This document shows, piece after piece, positions 1 to 7,863 of a stretch of DNA of 17,549 nucleotides. The translations under genes were made by a program, and so were the position numbers. Numbering within the stretch: position 1 is the first letter of the stretch; every line of letters begins with the position of its first letter. The DNA is from CAZSMK01 sp964608095 (GTDB lineage Bacteria > Sumerlaeota > Sumerlaeia > MWCT01 > JAGHBZ01). The DNA is taken from the NCBI GenBank assembly GCA_964608095.1, contig CAZSMK010000070.1, positions 1 through 17,549 on the forward strand, in the 5' to 3' direction. The notes under the pieces were generated by a model. It ran no database searches, was not told where the DNA came from, and worked only from the letters and a program-made list of their open reading frames with translations.

Positions 1-853
1 CGGTCCCCAAAATTTATTACAAGCCCAAGTTTCATTCCTGCTTATCTCCATGTCTTCTCTGAGTTTCTATTTTCAACGCAAAGGCGCAAAGCCGCAAAGT
101 ATTTTTAAGACGTAAAACTCTATTGACTCCTGAAGCAGAACATCCTGAAATAAGAGATGATACTTTAAATCTAATTCTTCCGTGCAACAATGAAAATGAG
201 AGGTTCAGAATATTAAACAAAATGAATATTCTCTTTAAAGATGAAATCACTCCATTTACAATCTTAAAAATAAAGCATCATTTAAACGGGTATTTCCTCG
301 TTTTTCAAACCTCTTTAAAGATCTGAACTGTTTCTTATTTAAATCTGACTTCATCATTCGCCAAAAAAATTAACCTTAGGCTTCTTATCAGATCATCTCA
401 TAACGCTTCTTTTCTTTTGCCAACAAAACTTTCAAAGAATACTTTGCGCCACGAACGATTTCAGAGATGAAAAGATATATCTGCATGAGCGAGACAGGAG
501 GTAACCGTTTGATGTTCCAATCACGTTGAACCGGGGAAATAATGCGATTCAGGGATATATCACGGTAAAAAAGTAATTATTCTTAGAGTGTGAGGGGGAG
601 AATCTCGATTTTGCGGTCAGAGAGACTGTCAGACAATTTATTTTGGTCTGCGCGGACGTGTCTGTGCTTTGTATATGCATGAGACATCACGCCCCGAGAA
701 CAGAACATGGCACGTACCTCGACAAGAGCAGCACTCCATACGGCGGTGTCTCCTTCGCAGCCATAAGGCGTTGCACTCCCCAATAAGACTCCAGGTATTT
801 GATTTTTCACTTATTTTTTGAATTGTCGAACAATCCCTCTCACCCAGCAGGTT
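1..853. other. AT-rich stretch without a convincing gene
   Basis: I see no gene I can support here. Short open frames exist on both strands (for example 123-326 plus and 583-810 minus), but they lack good ribosome-binding sites and recognisable motifs. The first ~580 bases are richer in A and T than the coding DNA that follows. The stretch holds a short tandem CGCAAAG repeat at 77-100 and two copies of CTCTTTAAAGAT 80 bases apart (231-242 and 311-322). It lies downstream of the minus-strand amidase operon. I found no clear rho-independent terminator for that operon: the small ATTGT/ACAAT hairpin near 821-833 has no T-run on the correct strand. Confidence 0.6.
77..100. repeat. Three tandem CGCAAAGN octamers
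   Basis: Three consecutive 8-base units, CGCAAAGG, CGCAAAGC and CGCAAAGT, are read directly from the sequence. Similar GCAAAGGCGCAAAG runs are common intergenic repeats in many environmental bacterial genomes. The function is unknown. Confidence 0.7.
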
Positions 854-2989
854 TTATATATTTATCTGGACTGTCAGGCGCTTTCCTTTTTCGGTCTCGA
901 CTTTGCGTTCCACCGGCGCATATCCCTCACACATAACCTTGATGGTGTGCGTCCCTCCATCAATGAATTTAAAAAGGAACTTCCCGTCGGATTCGGTCTG
1001 CGTAACCAGGGTATCGTTTAGCCAGACAAGTGCATTGTGGACTCTTATACCAGTCTTTGCATTGCTGATATTTCCTTCGATGGATGCCAGGTTTCTGTCG
1101 TCGAGTCCGAAGTATTGAAGTAACCCGTAAAAAATAGCGAGCGCTTCTTTGCGACAGCCGGCGGTAGTGGAAATTCTAACTTCGGCTCCGGGCGCGTCGA
1201 ACATCACAGGACAGACATAAAGCGCCGTATAATCTTGCGCAGCGTGCATGACCTCCCAGCTCGACCAATTATGAATCTCCGAAGGCAGAGGCTCGCGGCT
1301 GGTGACGTCACCGAGTTCCGCTCCGGTTCCCAGTAGTTCACGCAGATGAAAGATCAATGCTTTTCCGACCTCGCCACCACCGCTCCACCGGTGCCCGATT
1401 CGCGTTACGTTCATACCGGGTTTCTCTTTCAAGCCGGGTTCTGGAAGTCGATGCCCGATAGATATAAACACGGCAGGATTGCGTTCCAAGCCGAACCGAA
1501 CACGTGACACATTGTCCATGCTCCTGTCGATTCGGCGCGTAAGTGATACGTCCGCACCAGCCTGGCGCAGGTAATCTTCAAGGTAAAGAGCGGTGCGCAG
1601 ATTCGCATCGGACGCTCGTAGCCCTGTCGCGCCGATAACGTGGGGATCGTCGCCCCCGCCTTCGGGATCAACAATTATAACTTTGCTGTGTAAAACGCCT
1701 TCGAACATGGGGTCGAGCGTGACGGGATGTTTACGTATCGCTTCTGAAGGCGCTTCGCTCATGGCACTGCGCTGTGTCCAATATCCGTTACTCTTCACGA
1801 TAAACGAAGCCGGTTTCTGTTCCTCGAGCATCACGATTGCCGTTCCACTTATATTCGTGATATGAATGGGGCTTTCCGTATCGTCACTAAAAATCTTTGC
1901 ACCCCTTATGGGCGCCGCACCGGCTTTTTCTCTCGCCTTTTTCATAACTTGTATCTGAATCATCTGTTCCATATCTTCAACGTCGATGGGCTTCGGGCCT
2001 CCCTGTTCCGCAAGGTCGACACGCTCAACAAACGAATTATGCCCCGCAAGGTTACGCGCAGCAATCTCGAGCATCTCCTCGTTCTGATCGATTGGGGGAT
2101 AATAGACGAATAATTGCCCGGAGGAACGATCATAAAAGTAGGTGTCGAGCGGTTCACCGTTTAATTCCACCGTGAACCGTTGAGGATCGATAAGGGCGGA
2201 ACCTTTTGGTTGCTTGATTAAGGCTGAAACGATTCTTCGGGCTTGGTCAATTGCGTTGTCGGAAAGACTGATTTCAGGTCTACCGCCGGTAAAGAATGCC
2301 TTGATTCCTCTGAAATACGCCCCGGCTTCTTTTCGCAGATATTCTTCCTCCCTGAGCCGTTTCTCCTCTTCCGGATTTGAAAGGTAGGACATCTCGCCGA
2401 GGATGGCGGGATATCTGTTCTCGCGCAGCACCCCATACGCCCAGCACATGTAGGCCTTGCTGTCCGGGAGATTGACGAATGACTGCAGTTCACGGTAGAC
2501 GTGGCGTGCCGCATCCTCGCTCGGTCCGCCACGGTCGTGCCAGTGATAGAAGACCTCGGTTCTGTTTGAGCTTCGATCTACCTGTGCGTTTGCGTTGTGG
2601 TGAACAGAGACGAAAAGATCGGCTTCATGTTTCTTGTTTAACTCGCAACGCGCCATTAAACTGATAGCAGTGTCGGTGGTTCGTGTCATCAGGACGACGG
2701 CGCCTTCCTTCTCCAGCATTTCCCGGAGAAAATGAGATACCCTGAGATTGACGTCGCTCTCTTTGAGCCCACCGACGCCGACCGCGCCGGTTTCTCGTCC
2801 CCCGTGTCCCGGGTCAATACAGATTTTTTTACCCGCAAGAGGCGAGACCTCCGTTGCGTTCGAACTGCTGGTTAACGAATTGTCTCCGGATGCAGCGCCA
2901 ATAATGAATAGCAACAACGCCATACATACCAACGAAAGTATGCCCTCTTTTATAAATGATTCTTTACGCCTCCTGATAGTGCGATTCAT
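854..2989 (-). CDS. N-acetylmuramoyl-L-alanine amidase (Amidase_3) with a second, degenerate amidase domain
   Basis: This is a 711-residue exported or membrane-anchored protein. A basic N-terminus is followed by a hydrophobic segment at about residues 16-35. Residues ~52-235 form a zinc amidase_3 domain that cleaves the MurNAc-L-Ala bond of peptidoglycan. It carries DPGHGG (H62), the KESDVNL glutamate (E77), SVHHN (H130) and a GEMSYLSNP catalytic glutamate (E199). After a linker, residues ~434-632 form a second amidase-like domain (DPEGGG, LRASD, SIGHR) in which all three zinc-ligand positions are G, A and G. Residues ~637-711 resemble a carboxypeptidase-regulatory-like beta domain. I chose the ATG at 2989 because AAAGGAG precedes it at good spacing. 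The ATG at 3007 overlaps the upstream stop (ATGA) but places that SD inside the gene. It is last in the hydrolase-dipeptidase-amidase operon. Confidence 0.88.
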   Translation of the reverse strand: MNRTIRRRKESFIKEGILSLVCMALLLFIIGAASGDNSLTSSSNATEVSPLAGKKICIDPGHGGRETGAVGVGGLKESDVNLRVSHFLREMLEKEGAVVLMTRTTDTAISLMARCELNKKHEADLFVSVHHNANAQVDRSSNRTEVFYHWHDRGGPSEDAARHVYRELQSFVNLPDSKAYMCWAYGVLRENRYPAILGEMSYLSNPEEEKRLREEEYLRKEAGAYFRGIKAFFTGGRPEISLSDNAIDQARRIVSALIKQPKGSALIDPQRFTVELNGEPLDTYFYDRSSGQLFVYYPPIDQNEEMLEIAARNLAGHNSFVERVDLAEQGGPKPIDVEDMEQMIQIQVMKKAREKAGAAPIRGAKIFSDDTESPIHITNISGTAIVMLEEQKPASFIVKSNGYWTQRSAMSEAPSEAIRKHPVTLDPMFEGVLHSKVIIVDPEGGGDDPHVIGATGLRASDANLRTALYLEDYLRQAGADVSLTRRIDRSMDNVSRVRFGLERNPAVFISIGHRLPEPGLKEKPGMNVTRIGHRWSGGGEVGKALIFHLRELLGTGAELGDVTSREPLPSEIHNWSSWEVMHAAQDYTALYVCPVMFDAPGAEVRISTTAGCRKEALAIFYGLLQYFGLDDRNLASIEGNISNAKTGIRVHNALVWLNDTLVTQTESDGKFLFKFIDGGTHTIKVMCEGYAPVERKVETEKGKRLTVQINI

Positions 2990-3003
2990 TATACCTGCTC
3001 CTT

Positions 3004-4125
3004 TCATTTGTTTAATATGTGTGCAATTTTCTCTACGTTTTCAAATACCCGCAGAAAATTGAGTCCTGCAATCTTTTTAAGAGCGTCCTCGGAATATCCG
3101 CGCCTCAAGAGTTCTGCAAAAAGCGCGGGATAGTTTGACACGTCCTCCAGACCGGTCGTTGGTGTAAGAAAGCCGTCGAAATCCGAGCCGATGCCAACAT
3201 GGTCGATACCCGCAACCTCTACAATATGGTCAATATGATCTGCCACGTCGGAAAGCGTGGCTTGCGACAATCCCGTGGCAGATCCAGACTCGGCACGTGA
3301 GTTGCTCGCACGTGAGTTGTGCACCTTCGCAACGAACTTCGGGACAAATGTCACCATCACTATACCCTTGTTTTCTGCGAGTTGTTGCAGGATGTCGTCG
3401 GACACGTTCCGCGGATGCGGCGTCAATGCGTGTGCTGACGAATGCGAAAAGATAACGGGTGCGTGCGTCACTTCCAGAACGTCGTACACAGTTCTCTGCG
3501 CGGCATGGGAGAGGTCAACCAGTATACCGAGCCGGTTCATCTCTTCAACCAGCGCTTTCCCGAATGTCGTCAGTCCGTGGTGTTCGGGTGTATCAGTTGC
3601 GGCGTCCGCCCATCGAGTGTTCTTCGAGCAGGTGAGTGTCAGGTAGCGAATACCAAACTCGTACCATTCCGACAGAATTTCGATTGAATCTTCTATGGCA
3701 TATCCACCCTCAACACCCAGGAGTGACGCAATTTTGCCGTTTGCAAAGACTTTCCGAATCTCGTCCGTTGAACCAGCACGTTCAAGTACATCGGCGTAGC
3801 GACGGATCATGCGCGTGAACAGTCCGACCTGTTCTCTTACCGCCGCTAAAGCCTCCTTGCCCTTTATGTGTTCCGGTAAGTAGACCGCCCACCACTGCGC
3901 CCCGACGCAGCCTTTCCGAAGACGCGGGATATCCGTTCTCATCGCCGGCTCGAGTCGACTCGTATCCGCTCCTAAATCTATGAGGTCAAGATTGCTATTT
4001 ACGCGTTTAAGGTACTGCCACAAGGTGTCGTTATGACCGTCAATGAGGGGGACGCTTTTGAGAATCTGCATAGCATGATTCACAAGCGATGAATCGGGTA
4101 ACGGCTTGATGTTGTTTTGACTCAT
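3004..4125 (-). CDS. Membrane dipeptidase, peptidase family M19
   Basis: This is a 373-residue zinc dipeptidase of the renal dipeptidase (M19) family, which hydrolyses dipeptides, including ones with a D-residue at the C-terminal side. The family's metal-site signatures are all present: H31-x-D33 in LIDGHNDTLW, E139 in GVEGG, H207 in DLSH, H228 in FSHSS, and the aspartate of GIGSDFDG near the C-terminal end. I see no signal peptide, so it is probably cytoplasmic. It starts one base after the stop of the alpha/beta hydrolase (TAATATG), and its stop overlaps an in-frame ATG of the amidase reading frame. The three genes are therefore very likely co-transcribed. Next to a muramoyl amidase, a role in recycling wall-derived dipeptides is a reasonable inference, not a demonstrated one. 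Confidence 0.93.
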   Translation of the reverse strand: MSQNNIKPLPDSSLVNHAMQILKSVPLIDGHNDTLWQYLKRVNSNLDLIDLGADTSRLEPAMRTDIPRLRKGCVGAQWWAVYLPEHIKGKEALAAVREQVGLFTRMIRRYADVLERAGSTDEIRKVFANGKIASLLGVEGGYAIEDSIEILSEWYEFGIRYLTLTCSKNTRWADAATDTPEHHGLTTFGKALVEEMNRLGILVDLSHAAQRTVYDVLEVTHAPVIFSHSSAHALTPHPRNVSDDILQQLAENKGIVMVTFVPKFVAKVHNSRASNSRAESGSATGLSQATLSDVADHIDHIVEVAGIDHVGIGSDFDGFLTPTTGLEDVSNYPALFAELLRRGYSEDALKKIAGLNFLRVFENVEKIAHILNK

Positions 4126-4126
4126 A

Positions 4127-5074
4127 TTATTTTTCCTGAGCTGAACCGGTCATAAGAGAAATCACATCCGCACGCTTTTCGTCGAGGATATTTCCATGGT
4201 CAAGACCGGGACAGGTATATAATACCGCAAGCTGCGGGTAAAGTTGTGCAAGTTCTTTTCCCATCTCAAACGGGACGATTTGGTCTGCATCGCCGTGAAA
4301 GATAGCGACGTTGGGTCGATTAGTGCCTGAGGCGAGCTCGGCCAGCCGGGCACGGTTATCGTAGCGGTCGATAAGGAGCCGGTTCAGTGGGCTCCCGACA
4401 GTAAGCCGCGCCATATCGAGCATGCTCGAAAACGGTGCGATAAGGACGACTTTCTTTACGGTATGTAGGGCGGCGAACTGCAAACTGGCGCCCGTCCCGA
4501 GCGAATACCCGAAGGTGTTGAGGTTGCGCTCGAGGGTTTTTGTGTCCACACGTAAATGTTCAGCCAATGTGGCAAAGGCGGCTTCGCTCGACTCGAGTAT
4601 GCCACGCTGCGATGGCTTCCCTTCTGATTGTCCGTATCCTGGATACTCGATAAGGAGGAAGCCGGCAGCCGGATCAGGAAAATTGTTGATAAAATCCAGC
4701 CAGTCAAGGGCACAAACCGCATTGCCGTTGAACATTACCCACAGGACCGCGGGCGCTGAATCGACATTTTCCGCAGGTGGGACATAATAACAAATCTGCC
4801 TGCCTTCTGTAGTCTTAAAGGCAAGAGGCGCCACAGAAGCGGGGAGTTGTGTTAAAAACGCCTCGTCGTATCTCTGGGGATGGTAAATCATTTTACGCTG
4901 GGTGGTATAAAGATATCCAACGTACAAAAGACAAAATCCGACTACGGCTGAAAAGATGATGATCATAATTTTCTTAATCCGGAGACCGTGAGAAAATCTT
5001 GTTTTGGTTTCTGATCTGCCGCTATTATCTGTCGTTTGTTGAGCACCCATCAGGTTTTCTTCATCGAAAAGCAT
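4127..5074 (-). CDS. Membrane-anchored alpha/beta-hydrolase (serine hydrolase)
   Basis: This is a 315-residue alpha/beta-hydrolase with one N-terminal membrane helix (about residues 36-55) after a polar ~35-residue tail. The predicted catalytic triad is S191 in GYSLG, D264 in HGDADQIVP and H293 in LDHGN. The overall look is that of the BEM46/ABHD13-like or dienelactone-hydrolase-like esterases, and the substrate cannot be told from the sequence. It is first in a minus-strand operon with the dipeptidase (1-base gap) and the amidase. The start is uncertain: a TTG at 5083, the ATG at 5074 (chosen) and an ATG at 5050 are all in frame. The only nearby SD-like sequence for 5074 is a GAGG that lies within a REP-like repeat (5076-5089), so the repeat may have rewired translation initiation. 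Confidence 0.85.
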   Translation of the reverse strand: MLFDEENLMGAQQTTDNSGRSETKTRFSHGLRIKKIMIIIFSAVVGFCLLYVGYLYTTQRKMIYHPQRYDEAFLTQLPASVAPLAFKTTEGRQICYYVPPAENVDSAPAVLWVMFNGNAVCALDWLDFINNFPDPAAGFLLIEYPGYGQSEGKPSQRGILESSEAAFATLAEHLRVDTKTLERNLNTFGYSLGTGASLQFAALHTVKKVVLIAPFSSMLDMARLTVGSPLNRLLIDRYDNRARLAELASGTNRPNVAIFHGDADQIVPFEMGKELAQLYPQLAVLYTCPGLDHGNILDEKRADVISLMTGSAQEK

Positions 5075-5075
5075 A

Positions 5076-5196
5076 GGAGTCAAACCTCATTTTCTCTTTT
5101 CTTTGGGTCGCGGTCAAACGTTATTCGCTCCCGCATCATATACCTGCATGAGGTATGTAGAAACGAGTGGGCATAGGGGAAATGAGGCTTGACCGT
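5076..5196. repeat. Pair of inverted REP-like repeats (BIME/MITE-like)
   Basis: The left arm on the plus strand is GGAGTCAAACCTCATTTTC (5076-5094). The right arm, read on the minus strand, is GGTCAAGCCTCATTTCCCC (about 5177-5195). The arms can pair over ~16 bases with about two mismatches. Between them are a further GGTCAAAC core (5112-5119) and a small perfect hairpin, ATACCT-GCATG-AGGTAT (5140-5156). The same core flanks the Y1 transposase gene at 14445-15625. It sits between the flavoprotein gene stop and the hydrolase start. Confidence 0.75.
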
Positions 5197-5211
5197 ATAC
5201 TCCCTATACTT

Positions 5212-6258
5212 TCACTTGTAGCCCCAGGCGGCTTTAATACGATTGTAGAACTGTGTGGAATCGCGCGAGGTAAGTATGCTTTGTCGTGCAGTCAATGCGC
5301 GCGATAAGGAAGAGCCGAAGAGGGATTGCCACTCCCGCTCATAGTTCTGAAACAAAGAAAGGTTTTTTTGCAAAGCGGCACGAGCCGCCCATTTCCCCGC
5401 CATCTTTCCGCACATAACTGCGGATGCAATCCCCGCACCTGTCAGGGGATTGGTCTGTCCCGCTGCATCGCCCACAAGGAGTATATTACCCAGCACGGTT
5501 CGCTCTCTTGGACCACTGGTGGGTATCAATCCGCAGGTCAACCGTGTGGTATCTCTGCTTCTTATCTCTTCGTTTTGCATAAGTATGTCCATGAAGTCAT
5601 CAAGCAGTGGTCTGAGCGAAGGCGCACTCTCTACCGCAACACATACTCCGACATGTGCAAGTTCGTCTTTGGGGAAAAGCCACGCATATCCACAACCGTA
5701 TAAGGGCGAGAAATAAAATCTCAGGATGTCAGAGCTTCCGGCTGGAACAGTTTTTTGTAATCCAACATACATCTCACCCCGAGGGTTACCCATCCAGGCA
5801 GACACCTGCGATAAGGGTCCGTCAGCGCCGATTATGACCCTCCCTTTGACGGTCGTCTTTTTGCCATTGACCTCAACGACTATTCCGTCCTTTTGAAGGG
5901 CAAGCGCTCTGGTTGCAGTTGATAAGGCGACCCCTGAGTCAATTGCTTTTTCTATCAAGTGGCGATCGAACAGGTCGCGATGAATCATAAAGCCGGGAGC
6001 AGACATGCACCCCGATTGATCGCCAAGGTGATATTCAAGAACAGTGGTGGGTTGTGCAATGACCCTCTCCGGCAACGCGATCTCACGGGTGAGCAGCCGG
6101 GGTATGAATTCAGCACACTGAACGGGCAGCCCGGGGTTTGCTTTTTTGTCAATAAGGAGTGTATGGGCGCCTTCAGTGGCGGCAGACAGCGCGGAGGTCG
6201 ACCCTGCGGGTCCCGCACCGACGACGATGACGTCATACAAATCGTGAAGTATGTGCAT
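5212..6258 (-). CDS. Geranylgeranyl-reductase-family FAD oxidoreductase, LipT-like
   Basis: This is a flavoprotein of ~348 residues. An N-terminal Rossmann dinucleotide fold carries GAGPAG (residues 14-19). It is followed by the PVQCAEFIPR segment typical of geranylgeranyl-reductase-like enzymes, a mid-protein GCGYAWLFPK motif, and the FAD-contacting VGDAAGQTNPLTGAGI near the C-terminal third. The annotation by family would be (di)geranylgeranyl reductase. Its position directly downstream of a lipoate ligase and a lipoyl carrier instead suggests LipT, the flavoprotein that accompanies sLpl(AB), LipS1 and LipS2. That functional assignment is inference. The start is ambiguous: ATGs at 6297, 6267 and 6258 all overlap the ligase gene. 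I give 6258 because it begins just before the conserved fold, but GAAGAGG abuts it with no spacer. Confidence 0.82.
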   Translation of the reverse strand: MHILHDLYDVIVVGAGPAGSTSALSAATEGAHTLLIDKKANPGLPVQCAEFIPRLLTREIALPERVIAQPTTVLEYHLGDQSGCMSAPGFMIHRDLFDRHLIEKAIDSGVALSTATRALALQKDGIVVEVNGKKTTVKGRVIIGADGPLSQVSAWMGNPRGEMYVGLQKTVPAGSSDILRFYFSPLYGCGYAWLFPKDELAHVGVCVAVESAPSLRPLLDDFMDILMQNEEIRSRDTTRLTCGLIPTSGPRERTVLGNILLVGDAAGQTNPLTGAGIASAVMCGKMAGKWAARAALQKNLSLFQNYEREWQSLFGSSLSRALTARQSILTSRDSTQFYNRIKAAWGYK

Positions 6259-7849
6259 CCTCTTCATGAGCAGGTGCCGTTCTATCTTCTTTTCCATGAA
6301 TCAGATCAATAATCCGCGATAAGAGATCGAGGTTCAGGTCCGTTTGGCTTTTGAAGGTTCCGGCGTATGCATCCTGCGATTTCCCCAGGTCGTAGCACGT
6401 GCTGTTCTCAATATCGACAAGAATGCCCGGGACGCCCGCTTCTATAAAATCGTTATAGTGTTTCTGATAGAATGCCTTGCAGCAGCAACCGACAAACGCC
6501 GGGACGCCTTCACGTTTCGCCTTTTTCAATTCCACCATCAGATGTTCAAAACTCATAATGGACTTTACCGTCATTCCCGCTTCCTCACCCAGTATGTACG
6601 CATCGCCGATTGTACATTTCCCGCACTTGACACAACCTTCTTTCTCGCGAAAGGGGCAGCCTATAAGCTTCGAACAATAGGGAAGAAGAAGGAGCGGAAC
6701 TCTAATTTTCAAAAGATCGAACAAGCTCCCCGAGACAGTGAATATTTTATTAGCCTCCGATGGGGTGAACCCGAGTTGTTTATATCTGCTTTTTTCGACC
6801 GCCTTGAGAACCGCGGACGCAAAATCTCCCGATTCAAGATCGTGGGTGAGGGGCTCTTTCTCATCCCAGAGGCGCCTTACAATGTCTTGTATGGCGTTCG
6901 TATCGGAGCGAACATCTCGCAAACAACACTCGAGGTCATAAATAACCCTTGGGGGGTAGATGAAGAAATCACCCGTTATCATAACGCTCGTCAGACGATG
7001 CCGTCGTTCATCAACGCGGACAGCTGCACGGATCAACCCACTGTCCGCCTTGTGAATAGCGGTGTAGGTTTCAACTTTTGTCCTTCGCGTATCTATGCGA
7101 TTTATCCATGCATCCGACCCGAAATAAGGTAATTCCTGTTCGAAGATGTGTTCCTCTTCCGGGGTCAGCCCGTAAGGAATGAGCCGCATCCCGAACACCT
7201 CTTCGAAACCGGCTGCGATAGCGGACTTAATGTCGGCAAGAGGTGGAATCGTTCCGAGTTCACGCCTTATCCACGTGATTCGTTCCGCAACTGAGTTGAT
7301 ACCCTTACCCTGAATCTTTTCAACCGGGATCATCAGTGCTTTGAGCATCGTGGGGATGTCGAAATCGAGGAGCAACGTTCCCTGAAACAAAAATGCATCA
7401 CCTTCTTGACTGCCACCGGTGCCTGAAATTTTTCTCCCTTGCACTTCAATATCGTTACGAGGGCGAAACTCGGCTTCAAGACCGAACTTCTTCAGTGCAC
7501 GAACCACCGCTGAACACATCTTGCGATAGAGCGGAATCATATTGGGCGAGAGAGGAATGGTCTTAGAAGAAGCGATAAGTTCCCACCCCAGCTGCGCTTC
7601 ATTAAAGAATAATGCGCCGCCGCCCGTAAGACGGCGATTGATATGAAAACCGGCGTCGCGACAGAATTCTTCCCGAATTTCCTGGTTCACACACTGATGG
7701 TAGCCTACAAGAACTGCGGTGGGTGAAAACTGCAGAAAACGAATTGTGTCGGGAACAAGATTCCGGCTCCGTGCGAGAAGCACTGTCCGGTCGAGCGCCA
7801 TGTTCTCGGCAGCGGTGCGTACCCCTGTATCAAGGAGTCGCCAGGTCAT
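6233..7849 (-). CDS. lplA: Lipoate-protein ligase (LplA plus accessory domain) fused to a DUF116 domain
   Basis: This is a 538-residue three-part protein. Residues ~1-220 are a BPL/LplA/LipB catalytic domain with RRLTGGG (72-78) and GRKISGTGG, whose K140 is the expected lipoyl-AMP-binding lysine. Residues ~255-372 look like the LplA C-terminal/LplB accessory domain (GLIRAAVRV, ITGDFFIYPP, then a helical part). Residues ~378-515 match DUF116: LLLLPYC, C392 and C398, then C406, C409 and C412 in GCVKCGKC, then GCCC (455-457) and STC (485). Such cysteines could hold a metal or Fe-S cluster; that is inference. The ligase activates lipoate or octanoate and attaches it to a carrier lysine, presumably on the upstream GcvH-like protein. 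The start at 7849 is preceded by GAAGAGGAACA, 14 bases after the gcvH stop; an upstream in-frame ATG at 7912 would overlap gcvH. Confidence 0.88.
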   Translation of the reverse strand: MTWRLLDTGVRTAAENMALDRTVLLARSRNLVPDTIRFLQFSPTAVLVGYHQCVNQEIREEFCRDAGFHINRRLTGGGALFFNEAQLGWELIASSKTIPLSPNMIPLYRKMCSAVVRALKKFGLEAEFRPRNDIEVQGRKISGTGGSQEGDAFLFQGTLLLDFDIPTMLKALMIPVEKIQGKGINSVAERITWIRRELGTIPPLADIKSAIAAGFEEVFGMRLIPYGLTPEEEHIFEQELPYFGSDAWINRIDTRRTKVETYTAIHKADSGLIRAAVRVDERRHRLTSVMITGDFFIYPPRVIYDLECCLRDVRSDTNAIQDIVRRLWDEKEPLTHDLESGDFASAVLKAVEKSRYKQLGFTPSEANKIFTVSGSLFDLLKIRVPLLLLPYCSKLIGCPFREKEGCVKCGKCTIGDAYILGEEAGMTVKSIMSFEHLMVELKKAKREGVPAFVGCCCKAFYQKHYNDFIEAGVPGILVDIENSTCYDLGKSQDAYAGTFKSQTDLNLDLLSRIIDLIHGKEDRTAPAHEEDAHTSRFV

Positions 7850-7863
7850 TGTTCCTCTTCGGC

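Noticed and set aside
32..326. Short overlapping frames on both strands near the window start
   Set aside because: They overlap the CGCAAAG repeat, and translations of such repeats commonly give spurious proteins. No start signals or motifs are seen.
583..810. 75-codon minus-strand frame just downstream of the amidase gene
   Set aside because: It starts at GTG without a ribosome-binding site and has no recognisable motif; its composition looks like random translation of intergenic DNA.
821..833. Small ATTGT/ACAAT hairpin after the amidase stop as terminator
   Set aside because: The stem is only five base pairs and no T-run follows on the minus strand.
6344..7132. 262-codon plus-strand frame
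   Set aside because: It lies antisense within the lipoate ligase gene, which has clear domains and catalytic motifs, so this is a shadow frame.
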